Source: an uncultured Pelagibacteraceae bacterium
GTDB lineage: Bacteria; Pseudomonadota; Alphaproteobacteria; Pelagibacterales; Pelagibacteraceae
NCBI GenBank assembly: GCA_902518235.1
Contig: CABYFN010000006.1
Coordinates: forward strand, 1 to 42,455
Reading direction: 5' to 3'
Length of the DNA stretch: 42,455 nt
Part shown: piece after piece, positions 16,237 through 23,859 of the stretch
Numbering within the stretch: the stretch's first letter is position 1
How the letters are laid out: every line of letters begins with the position of its first letter
The notes under the pieces: generated by a model
Seen by the model: only the letters and a program-made list of their open reading frames with translations
Told to the model about the DNA's origin: nothing
The model's database searches: none
Position numbers and translations under genes: made by a program

Positions 16237-17361
16237 ATGTTTAAACCTGTTATTGCCGGCTTCTCAAGATCACCTTTTACGATGGCAAGAAAAGGTGCAC
16301 TCATTGATACAAAGCCAGTAAATCTATTGGCTGAAGTAATTAAAAATTTAGTCTCTAAATCTAATGTAAAAAAAGAAGATATTGAGGATATTGTTGTAGG
16401 TTGCGCATTCCAAACTGGAGAGCAGTCATTTAATATTGGAAAGTTAACAACATTTTTAACTAATATGGATGTCAAAACGTCAGGTATGACAGTTGACAGA
16501 TGGTGCGGTTCTTCAATGGAGGCTATTCATATAGCTGCAGGTAAAATTTCATTAGGTGCAGGAAAAGTATTTATTTGTGGAGGTGTTGAAAGTATGACCA
16601 GAGTAAATACAGGGTTTGATCCAATACCTTATCCTGAAAATAAAAATGATAATCCTCATGTATACTTTTCAATGGGAACTACTGCTGAAAATGTTGCTAA
16701 AAAATATAATATCTCAAGAAGTGAACAACAGGAATTTGCAATCTCAAGTCATCAAAAAGCGCATGAAGCTCAAACAAAAGGAAATTTTAAAAATGAAATA
16801 GTATCTATTGGAGATTGTGATACAGATGGAAATATTAGACCTGGTAGCACAATGGAAAAATTAGATGGATTAAAACTTGCATTTGATGAAAATGGCACTG
16901 TTACAGCAGCAACTTCTTCACCTTTAACCGATGGGGCAGCTGCAACATTAATTTGTGAAGAAAGTTATGCAAAGGAAAATAATTTAAATATCTTGGGAAG
17001 AATTGTGTCTACGGCAGTACAAGGTTGTGACCCTGACTATATGGGATTAGGTCCAATTGGAGCATCAAGGAAAGCTTTAGAAAGAGCTAATTTGTCAGCA
17101 GATAAAATTGATATTGTTGAATTAAATGAGGCTTTCGCTTCACAATCTTTAGCATGCATTAAAGATTTAGGTATAGACAAAGATAAAGTTAATCTAGATG
17201 GCGGAGCACTTGCTCTTGGTCACCCTCTTGGAGCAACCGGTGCAAGAATTACAGGTAAAGCTGCTGAATTACTTCAGAGAGAAAATAAAAAGTATGCTTT
17301 ATCTACTCAATGTATTGGTTTGGGAATGGGAATTGCTACAATAATCGAGTCTGTAAACTAA
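16237..17361 (+). CDS. Thiolase (acetyl-CoA acyltransferase)
   Basis: A 374-residue thiolase with all three catalytic motifs: nucleophile C90 in DRWCGSSMEAI, NEAFASQS in the middle of the C-terminal half, H329 in GGALALGHPLGATGAR and C359 in STQCIGLGMG. Degradative 3-ketoacyl-CoA thiolases and acetoacetyl-CoA thiolases share these. It could complete beta-oxidation with the FadN-like protein at 1399-3621 or release acetyl-CoA at the end of the pathway encoded by the six genes upstream. The gap to the DmdA-like gene is 16 bp. Its stop is 1 bp from the stop of the convergent PotC gene. Confidence 0.93.
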   Translation: MFKPVIAGFSRSPFTMARKGALIDTKPVNLLAEVIKNLVSKSNVKKEDIEDIVVGCAFQTGEQSFNIGKLTTFLTNMDVKTSGMTVDRWCGSSMEAIHIAAGKISLGAGKVFICGGVESMTRVNTGFDPIPYPENKNDNPHVYFSMGTTAENVAKKYNISRSEQQEFAISSHQKAHEAQTKGNFKNEIVSIGDCDTDGNIRPGSTMEKLDGLKLAFDENGTVTAATSSPLTDGAAATLICEESYAKENNLNILGRIVSTAVQGCDPDYMGLGPIGASRKALERANLSADKIDIVELNEAFASQSLACIKDLGIDKDKVNLDGGALALGHPLGATGARITGKAAELLQRENKKYALSTQCIGLGMGIATIIESVN

Positions 17362-17362
17362 A

Positions 17363-18217
17363 CTATCTATTTATTCCTCTTAATCTCTCAGATCTTCTTC
17401 TTAAAAGCTCAGCTGTAAGTAAAATTAATATTGATAAAATAATTAAACATGTTGCTACAGCTAAAATTGTAGGACTGAGTTGTTCTCTAAGACCAGTCCA
17501 CATTTGGACTGGTATTGTAGTATTATCTAAACCAGCTAAGAATAATACAACCACTACTTCATCGAAAGATGTTACAAATGCAAATAAACCACCAGAAATA
17601 ACACCAGGTAGAATTAATGGTAAAGTGATTTTCATAAAAGTATTGAAAGGATTGCTGCCCAAACTAGATGCAGCTCTAGTTATACTATGATCAAACCCTG
17701 ATAGTGTTGCGGTAACTGTGATTACCACAAATGGAGTTCCTAAAATAATATGGGCTAAAATTATACCTAAGTGTGTTGCGGCTAAACCTGCTTTTGCCAT
17801 AAAAAAGAAAATTGCAACACCTGAAATAATTAAGGGAACTATCATGGGAGAAATTAAAATCGCCATTATCAAACCTTTATAGGGCATATGTCTGCTGCTC
17901 AAACCTAAGGCAGCTAATGTACCAAGTATAATTGAACCAATGGTTGCAAATATTGCAATTATAAAACTATTTTTTGCAGCTAAGCCCCAAGGATTTTTTG
18001 TTCCATAGACCATATCTTTGTACCATCTCGTAGAAAATGCGTCTGGATCAAGTCTCTTCATTCCATCTGTAAAAACTAAAAATTCTTCTGCATTAAATGA
18101 TAATGGAAAAATTACAAACAATGGTGCAATTAAAAAGAAAAATACACATCCACAAACAAAAAGATAAAAATAATGCCAGATCCTATAATGAGGTTCAGTA
18201 TATTTTGGTAAAGCCAT
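17363..18217 (-). CDS. PotC-type ABC transporter permease (spermidine/putrescine family)
   Basis: A 284-residue inner-membrane permease with six predicted helices. The first starts at about residue 16, followed by a long periplasmic loop containing DPDAFSTRWYKDM. The coupling loop is SSLGSNPFNTFMKITLPLIL (about 183-202). The closest general family is PotC/PotI of polyamine importers, which also includes uptake systems for opines, 2-aminoethylphosphonate and other small cations. It begins 2 bp after the PotB-type gene and ends 1 bp from the thiolase stop on the other strand. Together with PotB it forms the pore of the importer encoded at 17363-21838. Confidence 0.92.
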   Translation of the reverse strand: MALPKYTEPHYRIWHYFYLFVCGCVFFFLIAPLFVIFPLSFNAEEFLVFTDGMKRLDPDAFSTRWYKDMVYGTKNPWGLAAKNSFIIAIFATIGSIILGTLAALGLSSRHMPYKGLIMAILISPMIVPLIISGVAIFFFMAKAGLAATHLGIILAHIILGTPFVVITVTATLSGFDHSITRAASSLGSNPFNTFMKITLPLILPGVISGGLFAFVTSFDEVVVVLFLAGLDNTTIPVQMWTGLREQLSPTILAVATCLIILSILILLTAELLRRRSERLRGINR

Positions 18218-18219
18218 AA

Positions 18220-19470
18220 TTATCCTAATTTGATATTATCAACTCCCACAAGTTTGTTATAAATCCAATAAATAACCAACACTCCAGTCAACAACATTAA
18301 TCCCATTGCAGAAGCAAAACTCCAATCTAAAGTACTTTTCATATGATAGGCTATCTGATTACTTATAAGCGTTCCAGAGGCGCCTCCCACCAGAGCCGGA
18401 GTTATGTAATAACCAATTGCAAGTATAAATACTAATAAACAGCCCGCTCCAATTCCAGGTATTGTAAGTGGGAAATATATTTTAAAAAAAGCAACTCCAG
18501 GAGTTGCGCCTAAAGATTTTCCAGCTCTCATTAAACTTGGAGAGATTGTTTTCATTACACTATACAAAGGTAGCACCATAAATGGTAAAAGTATTTGTGT
18601 CATTGCAACATAAGTCCCAGTTTTATTGTACATCATCTCTGGCCTATTATCGTTTGTCACTAAACCAATCCAAACAAAAAAATCATTAACTAATCCTTGC
18701 TGCTGCAATAAAATCATCCAACTGGCAGTTCTTACAAGCAATGAGGTCCAAAATGGAAGCAGCACACAAATCATGAGCAAGTTACTATACTTCATTGGAA
18801 GAGTTGCTAATAAATGTGCAATTGGATAAGCCATTAAAAAACAAAAAAGAGTTACAAAAAAAGCTACCTCTAACGTTCGTGACCATAAAATTCTATGAAT
18901 TCTTCTATTCTCAGCAACTTGTACTATTTTACCCTCTTCATTTGAGTACATATCTACGCCCTTTAAATACTTTGAATAAGTATAAGATGGAGCTCTTCTT
19001 TTAATTGCTCTCCAATAATCTACATTTCTCCACCTTTTATGCACTTTCATGATTTGCTCTTTATAGTTTCCTTCCTCAAACTTCTTCTGTTTTCTTGCAA
19101 GTTTTTTAAGAACACTCTTAAAGCCATTTTTTTCATAATTTAGTTGGGTTTGTAACTTTCCTGCTGTCTTATTCTCTACTAAAATTTTGTAATCTAAATA
19201 AAAAGCTTTAAACACTTCTTCGGATGGAAGCTCTTTACCATCCCACTGCTCCATTGCTTTGTATGTTTTGGGAAGCATGTTTGTGACCATTTTGTCATCT
19301 ATACTTCTAGAAAACATGTCTGCGATAGGAATAATGTAAGTAATAATTAGAAATAAGAGTAATGGTGTTACTAAAAGAAAAGCTTTTATTTTATTTTTTT
19401 TTTCTGCTTGCTTAAGGCTTTCCTCTAAGGGAATTCCATCTGTTGATAATATTTTCTGTTCTGAGCTCAT
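18220..19470 (-). CDS. PotB-type ABC transporter permease with extended N-terminal loop
   Basis: At 416 residues this permease is about 110-130 longer than typical PotB. The first helix is at about 30-50 (AFLLVTPLLLFLIITYI). A charged, Lys- and Tyr-rich segment of about 150 residues (about 52-200) precedes the next helix, where the usual family has a much shorter loop. The conserved core follows, with the coupling loop KSLGATPGVAFFKIYFPLTI. The extra segment should face the periplasm and may contact the binding protein. The ATG at 19470 directly follows the T-run of a strong terminator hairpin, and no Shine-Dalgarno is visible. There is no other Met before the first helix. Confidence 0.9.
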   Translation of the reverse strand: MSSEQKILSTDGIPLEESLKQAEKKNKIKAFLLVTPLLLFLIITYIIPIADMFSRSIDDKMVTNMLPKTYKAMEQWDGKELPSEEVFKAFYLDYKILVENKTAGKLQTQLNYEKNGFKSVLKKLARKQKKFEEGNYKEQIMKVHKRWRNVDYWRAIKRRAPSYTYSKYLKGVDMYSNEEGKIVQVAENRRIHRILWSRTLEVAFFVTLFCFLMAYPIAHLLATLPMKYSNLLMICVLLPFWTSLLVRTASWMILLQQQGLVNDFFVWIGLVTNDNRPEMMYNKTGTYVAMTQILLPFMVLPLYSVMKTISPSLMRAGKSLGATPGVAFFKIYFPLTIPGIGAGCLLVFILAIGYYITPALVGGASGTLISNQIAYHMKSTLDWSFASAMGLMLLTGVLVIYWIYNKLVGVDNIKLG

Positions 19471-19498
19471 AAAAAAAGGGCGGTTATAGTAACCGCCC
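19471..19498 (-). terminator. Intrinsic terminator/attenuator between PotD and PotB genes
   Basis: Arms 19478-19486 and 19490-19498 form a perfect 9-bp G+C-rich stem (GGGCGGTTA with its complement) around a 3-nt loop, followed on the minus strand by seven T (19471-19477). It lies 37 nt after the PotD stop and its T-run touches the PotB ATG. It should end most transcripts after the binding-protein gene, allowing only partial read-through into the permeases. Confidence 0.88.
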
Positions 19499-19535
19499 TA
19501 AATATAATATAAAATTAAAGTGTTTAAAACTCTAA

Positions 19536-20654
19536 TTATTTAATACTAGCTTTCATAGCTTCCCACTGTTCACCAAGCTCTGTACCGTTATCAGCCCAGT
19601 ACTCAGCGTTCACTAAGAAGTATTTTTTAAGGTTAGCTGGTGCAGTTGGCATATGTGGAACCATGTTCGTTTTTCCATCTTTATACCAAGGCTCTCCTGC
19701 TTCCATAACTGCAATTGATGATTTTCTCCATGGAGCATATGCAATATATTTTGCACTTCCTGCTAACATTTCAGTATTTGTCATCATTGCTAAAGCTTTT
19801 TTAGCATCTGCTTCGTTTGGTCCACCTTTAACTAATGCAAAATATTCATAGTCAAGACCTTGTCCGTCCCAAACTTGAACTATTGGAGCACCTTCTCCGA
19901 CTGCTGCATTGAAAAATCTACCATTCCAACCAGTTGCCATTACAACTTCACCACTCATTAACAATTCTGGTGGTTGAGCTCCTGCTGACCAAAATACACA
20001 TCCACCATTTGGATCTTCACAAAGCTTTTTGATTTTGTCCATAGCTCTAGTTACGTAAGCTGGATCCTCTAATTTTTTGTAAATAAATTCTCCACCTTTA
20101 CCCATTTTTACACCATCAGCTGCTAAAGCAATTTCTAGATTTGTAAGAGCACTTTTGTAAATAGCTCTTTTTCCTGGAAATCTTTTTGTATTAAAGAAAT
20201 CTTTAATAGTTTTTGGTGTGCTTTTTAACAAGTCGCTGTTGTAAGCATAGTTCCAAGAATACAAGATGTTTCCTACAGCACATTTACTAGGCATATCTGT
20301 GAAGAAGTCTTCACTTGCTGGTGTACCATCTGGTGCTGGCGGAAAGTCTTTATCAAAATCAAATTCAACAAATATACCTTCGTCACAACCATTAATAGTA
20401 TCATAAGCAAATACATCTATAATATCCCATGTAATTGCTCCTGCTTCTTTTTGGGCTTTAATCTCTGATAATCCACCAGAATAATCTACCCATTCGATTG
20501 GTACACCCAATGCTTTTGCAGTTGGATCACCATATCCTAGCTTTTGACTTTCTGTGTAAGCTCCACCCCATGATGCAACAACTACTGCAAATGCTGATGA
20601 AGATACTGAGATAGCAAAAGTTACGGCAAGTAATAATTTACTTAATTTTTTCAT
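19536..20654 (-). CDS. Periplasmic binding protein, PotD-like (polyamine-type ABC importer)
   Basis: A 372-residue solute-binding protein. The signal peptide (MKKLSKLLLAVTFAISVSSS, then AFA) should be cleaved near residue 23, leaving VVVASWGGAYTESQ, the typical mature start of this family. Other family segments are WDIIDVFAYD (about 76-85), FFNTKRFPGKRAIYK (about 149-163) and GWNGRFFNAAVGEGAPIV (about 239-256). It has no lipobox and is soluble. Ligands of the family include spermidine, putrescine and other small organic cations; this protein's ligand is not identifiable. A strong Shine-Dalgarno (GGAGG, five bases before ATG) and its own promoter suggest high expression. The terminator after it limits downstream expression. 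Confidence 0.92.
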   Translation of the reverse strand: MKKLSKLLLAVTFAISVSSSAFAVVVASWGGAYTESQKLGYGDPTAKALGVPIEWVDYSGGLSEIKAQKEAGAITWDIIDVFAYDTINGCDEGIFVEFDFDKDFPPAPDGTPASEDFFTDMPSKCAVGNILYSWNYAYNSDLLKSTPKTIKDFFNTKRFPGKRAIYKSALTNLEIALAADGVKMGKGGEFIYKKLEDPAYVTRAMDKIKKLCEDPNGGCVFWSAGAQPPELLMSGEVVMATGWNGRFFNAAVGEGAPIVQVWDGQGLDYEYFALVKGGPNEADAKKALAMMTNTEMLAGSAKYIAYAPWRKSSIAVMEAGEPWYKDGKTNMVPHMPTAPANLKKYFLVNAEYWADNGTELGEQWEAMKASIK

Positions 20655-20662
20655 TTATCCTC

Positions 20663-20720
20663 CGTTTAAACGTTTTTTTTATAAAAAAGTGAGTACAGCA
20701 ACATAGGAAAAGAGAGTCAA
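20663..20720 (-). promoter_or_regulatory. Promoter and leader of the PotD-like gene
   Basis: On the minus strand TTGACT (20715-20720) and TGTACT (20692-20697) are 17 bp apart, and TGC immediately before the -10 makes it an extended -10. The leader contains a 10-bp perfect palindrome CGTTTAAACG (20663-20672) just upstream of the GGAGG ribosome-binding site, a possible operator or merely a short stem. This lets the binding protein be made independently of the ATPase gene upstream. Confidence 0.55.
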
Positions 20721-20752
20721 CAGTGGATTTTGGTAATAATATAATAAATGGC

Positions 20753-21838
20753 TTATTTTGGGTCTAAAGCTCTCGCATCATGGCTATTCCATCCGATATT
20801 AATCTCGTTACCTAATTTGATATCTAGATTTTGAGAACTATTTGGCACTTTTAAAATAAATTCTGAATTTCCGAGCAAGTTTAGCCTCACTCTAGTGTGA
20901 TCGCCATGATAAATAACTTCTTCGATTTTGCCTTTTTGATTATTATCCATTTTATCTTTTGGATTTATTAAAGCTCTTTCAGGCCTAATAGATACTGTCG
21001 TTTTTTCTCCAACAGATTTAACTGATATTGGATTTGCAATAATCTCACCCTTATCTAGTTTAACCTTGCAAGACCCATTTGATATATCTGAAATTTCTCC
21101 AGCAAAAGTATTATTTTCTCCAATAAATTCGGCAACAAATGAGTTAACCGGTTCCTCATACAACTTATCTGGACTTGAAAGTTGTTGAACTTTTCCATCA
21201 TTGAAAACTGCAATTCTATTTGACATAGTTAATGCTTCACCTTGATCGTGTGTAACATAGACAACAGTTACACCAATACTTTCATGAATATGTTTAATTT
21301 CATATTGCATACTTTCTCTTAAATTTTTATCTAACGCACCTAGAGGTTCATCCATTAAAACAACTGCCGGATCAAACACTAACGCTCTAGCTACTGCTAC
21401 CCTTTGTTGTTGACCTCCAGAAAGTTGTCCTGGCATACGGTTTCCAAATCCCGATAATGAAACCATAGATAATGCTTTTTCTACTTTTTTAACGATATCA
21501 TCTTTTGAAATTTTTCTTACTCTTAACGGAAAAGCTAAATTTTCATAAACTGTCATATGTGGAAACAAAGCATAATTTTGAAAAACCATCCCAATACCTC
21601 TTTTGTGTGGAGGAATGTTCGAAATTGGATTTTTATCTAAATAGATTTCTCCATTAGTTGGTGTTTCAAAACCTGCAAGCATCATCAAGCATGTAGTTTT
21701 TCCTGAACCAGACGGGCCGAGCATAGTTACAAACTCACCTTCTTCGATATCTAAATTTAAATCTTTAACTACTAATACTTTTCCATCGTAGCTTTTATCT
21801 ACTTTATCAAATTTTACGAAATCTTCTTTTTTTGACAT
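20753..21838 (-). CDS. PotA-type ABC transporter ATPase
   Basis: A 361-residue ATPase of the CUT/polyamine class. Walker A GPSGSGKTT is at 41-49, Q-loop in GMVFQNYALFPHMTV, signature LSGGQQQRVAVARAL, Walker B VVLMDEPLGALD, and switch His in VTHDQGEALTMSNRI. A C-terminal TOBE-like domain (about 240-361) includes VSIRPERALI. It energises import through the PotB/PotC-type permeases downstream. Gene order is ATPase, binding protein, permease, permease. It follows the M24 hydrolase gene by 45 bp, linking this importer to the EutA/EutD-like genes. Confidence 0.94.
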   Translation of the reverse strand: MSKKEDFVKFDKVDKSYDGKVLVVKDLNLDIEEGEFVTMLGPSGSGKTTCLMMLAGFETPTNGEIYLDKNPISNIPPHKRGIGMVFQNYALFPHMTVYENLAFPLRVRKISKDDIVKKVEKALSMVSLSGFGNRMPGQLSGGQQQRVAVARALVFDPAVVLMDEPLGALDKNLRESMQYEIKHIHESIGVTVVYVTHDQGEALTMSNRIAVFNDGKVQQLSSPDKLYEEPVNSFVAEFIGENNTFAGEISDISNGSCKVKLDKGEIIANPISVKSVGEKTTVSIRPERALINPKDKMDNNQKGKIEEVIYHGDHTRVRLNLLGNSEFILKVPNSSQNLDIKLGNEINIGWNSHDARALDPK

Positions 21839-21883
21839 AGGTTAGTTTTTAAAACACTTAGTTCGGTTGTTTGCAACAATTAA

Positions 21884-23053
21884 TTAGCTCTTAATGTGCA
21901 ACTCCTTTGGGAAATTACAGAATAATTCACATCCTTTGTCGGTAACTCTTATTGCCTCCGATGCTTCAACTCCCCAATCACCAAATTGCATTACAGCTAT
22001 CATATGAAAACATGCATTCGGTACTAGTTCAGTCATCTCTCCTTTATATATGTTAAGAGTATGCTCACCCCAATCTGGTGGGTAACCTATTCCAATTGAG
22101 TAACCAGTTCTTGATTTTTTCTCTATTCCATATTTATCTAAAATACCCCAAAAAGCTTGCGCTACATCATTTGCTGTATTTCCTGGTTTAGTGGCATCTA
22201 TTCCGGCTTGAAGAGCCTCAATAGTTTTGTTCATTGTATCTATTTTTAATTGATCAGGTTTTCCAAGTAAGACTGTTCTGGCCATTGGTGCATGATATCT
22301 TTTATAAACTCCAGATAACTCAACGATTGTCGCCTCACCTTCAACAAACTTATCCTCTGTTGCTGTTAAATGAGAAGCAGATGTTCCTTTTCCTGTTGGG
22401 AGAAGTGTTGCAATACTTGAATATTCTCCACCAAAGTCAGGTGTCCCATAAAATAAAGTTTTTTGTATTTCTCCAACTGCATCGCATTGTCTGACACCCG
22501 GTTTAATTACCTCCATTGCAGTCTTCATCCCTTTTTCTGAAATTATAGCAGCAGTTTTCATGTAGTTAATTTCTGCTTCAGATTTTGCAAATCTTGCCCA
22601 ATTAACTAATCGTTCTGAATCTTTTATTTTTGCGTTTGGTAAACCTTGTTTTATCTTTTCATAGCAAAAAGCAGTAAAGTAATGAGCATCCATCTCAACT
22701 CCAATTGATAGCTTATCCCAATTTCTATCTTTGATAATCTGAACTAAATAATCGTAAGGATGTTTTGGCCATGTATGAATATAATTTTCATCATACACAA
22801 TTATATTTTCGTTTTTCAAATAAGTTTTAATGTACGCACCTCCCGAGTCTTGAGCTCTTACAAAACATAAAGGTTCTTCAGCGTTAACATGAACAATTGC
22901 ACACTGTGCATAATAAAAAGACCATGCATCATAACCAGTTAAATAATTCATATTATTCGTGTCGTGAGAGATTAAAAGTTCAATACCTTTTTTCTCCATC
23001 ATGGACTGAACTTTTTTTAATCGTTGTTTGTATTCTTCTTTGGTAAATGACAT
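21884..23053 (-). CDS. M24-family hydrolase, ectoine hydrolase (DoeA/EutD)-like or creatinase-like
   Basis: A 389-residue pita-bread-fold protein with a creatinase N-terminal domain (about 1-150; note NYLTGYDAWSFYYAQ at 36-50) and an M24 catalytic domain (about 160-380). Aligned by eye with metal-dependent M24 peptidases, the two Asp ligands are Glu245 (IVELSG) and Pro256 (HAPMART), and the usual Glu-Pro-Gly is His350-Met351. The metal site is therefore absent, as in creatinase, while His228 (ASHLTATED) is a candidate catalytic His. EutD/DoeA, which opens the ectoine ring, and creatinase are the closest functional classes I can name. The EutA-like gene 6 bp upstream supports the ectoine-type reading. 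The polyamine-type importer downstream may bring in the substrate. Confidence 0.75.
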   Translation of the reverse strand: MSFTKEEYKQRLKKVQSMMEKKGIELLISHDTNNMNYLTGYDAWSFYYAQCAIVHVNAEEPLCFVRAQDSGGAYIKTYLKNENIIVYDENYIHTWPKHPYDYLVQIIKDRNWDKLSIGVEMDAHYFTAFCYEKIKQGLPNAKIKDSERLVNWARFAKSEAEINYMKTAAIISEKGMKTAMEVIKPGVRQCDAVGEIQKTLFYGTPDFGGEYSSIATLLPTGKGTSASHLTATEDKFVEGEATIVELSGVYKRYHAPMARTVLLGKPDQLKIDTMNKTIEALQAGIDATKPGNTANDVAQAFWGILDKYGIEKKSRTGYSIGIGYPPDWGEHTLNIYKGEMTELVPNACFHMIAVMQFGDWGVEASEAIRVTDKGCELFCNFPKELHIKS

Positions 23054-23059
23054 AAATAT

Positions 23060-23800
23060 TTATCTTAATAATTTTCCAAACCCTTCTATAGGTTCTTTCT
23101 TTCCTATCTCTTGTAAAGTATCCCAGATAAGAGCTTGATTACTAGATAATACAATTCTATTTAATTTTTTCTCAAGCTTTTCAATTATTGGTAACGCTGG
23201 TAAAGCAGTACAAGATACAAATAGCGCATCAGCTCCATCGACATCAACTTTAGAAAGTACATCGTATAGATAATTCTGATCTACTTTTCCAATATCTGCA
23301 TCAGATTCAATTCCAAAATATGAATTTGATGTTACGTTAAATCCCTCCCCTTCGATATATTCAATAACTTCATCATTTAATTTTTTACTGTAGGGAGTGA
23401 ACACAGCTAAATTCTTTACATTAAATTTTTTTAAAGCTTTGATAGCTGCAGTACTTGGTGTTGTAAGGCTTGCATTTGGTTTTGAAATTTTTACTTTATT
23501 TTTAATATTTTCATACCCGGCAGCAATTGTGCCTGATGTACAAGCATATACCACACAATCTATATCTTGATCAGGAAGTAAATCATTAGTAACTTTCGTT
23601 ACTTTCTCCGACATTTTGATTAAATTTTCCTTAGTCAAAGGATTGTAGCATTCTATTCTGTTAACAAAAAAATCGATATTTTTGTCTTTCAAAACACTGG
23701 CAAAGTCTTTTTCAATAATAAAATCGCTAGCTAAAGCTATCAATCCAACTCTAGGATTAGATTCCTTAAAATATTTTGGTTCAATTTTTATAGAATGCAT
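23060..23800 (-). CDS. Asp/Glu racemase-superfamily protein, EutA / maleate isomerase-like
   Basis: A 246-residue protein of the aspartate/glutamate racemase superfamily (maleate cis-trans isomerase, arylmalonate decarboxylase, EutA). The two catalytic-type cysteines are present: C87 in VVYACTSGT and C197 in FVSCTALPA. In rhizobia and roseobacters EutA sits in the ectoine-utilisation cluster eutABCDE. Here only an EutA-like and an EutD-like protein are adjacent; the threonine-dehydratase-like EutB, cyclodeaminase-like EutC and deacylase EutE are missing from the window. It starts the minus-strand unit leading into the M24 hydrolase and Pot-type transporter. Function unproven; an isomerase or racemase acting on the same imported substrate is plausible. 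Confidence 0.8.
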   Translation of the reverse strand: MHSIKIEPKYFKESNPRVGLIALASDFIIEKDFASVLKDKNIDFFVNRIECYNPLTKENLIKMSEKVTKVTNDLLPDQDIDCVVYACTSGTIAAGYENIKNKVKISKPNASLTTPSTAAIKALKKFNVKNLAVFTPYSKKLNDEVIEYIEGEGFNVTSNSYFGIESDADIGKVDQNYLYDVLSKVDVDGADALFVSCTALPALPIIEKLEKKLNRIVLSSNQALIWDTLQEIGKKEPIEGFGKLLR

Positions 23801-23859
23801 TTTTCTGATACAAATATATCATTGGAATTTGAATAATCATCAAAATTAAGGAGTTTATA

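Noticed and set aside
17310..17690. A 126-codon plus-strand frame running from the thiolase end across the PotC gene
   Set aside because: Out of frame with the thiolase and antisense to PotC; translation has no coherent motif.
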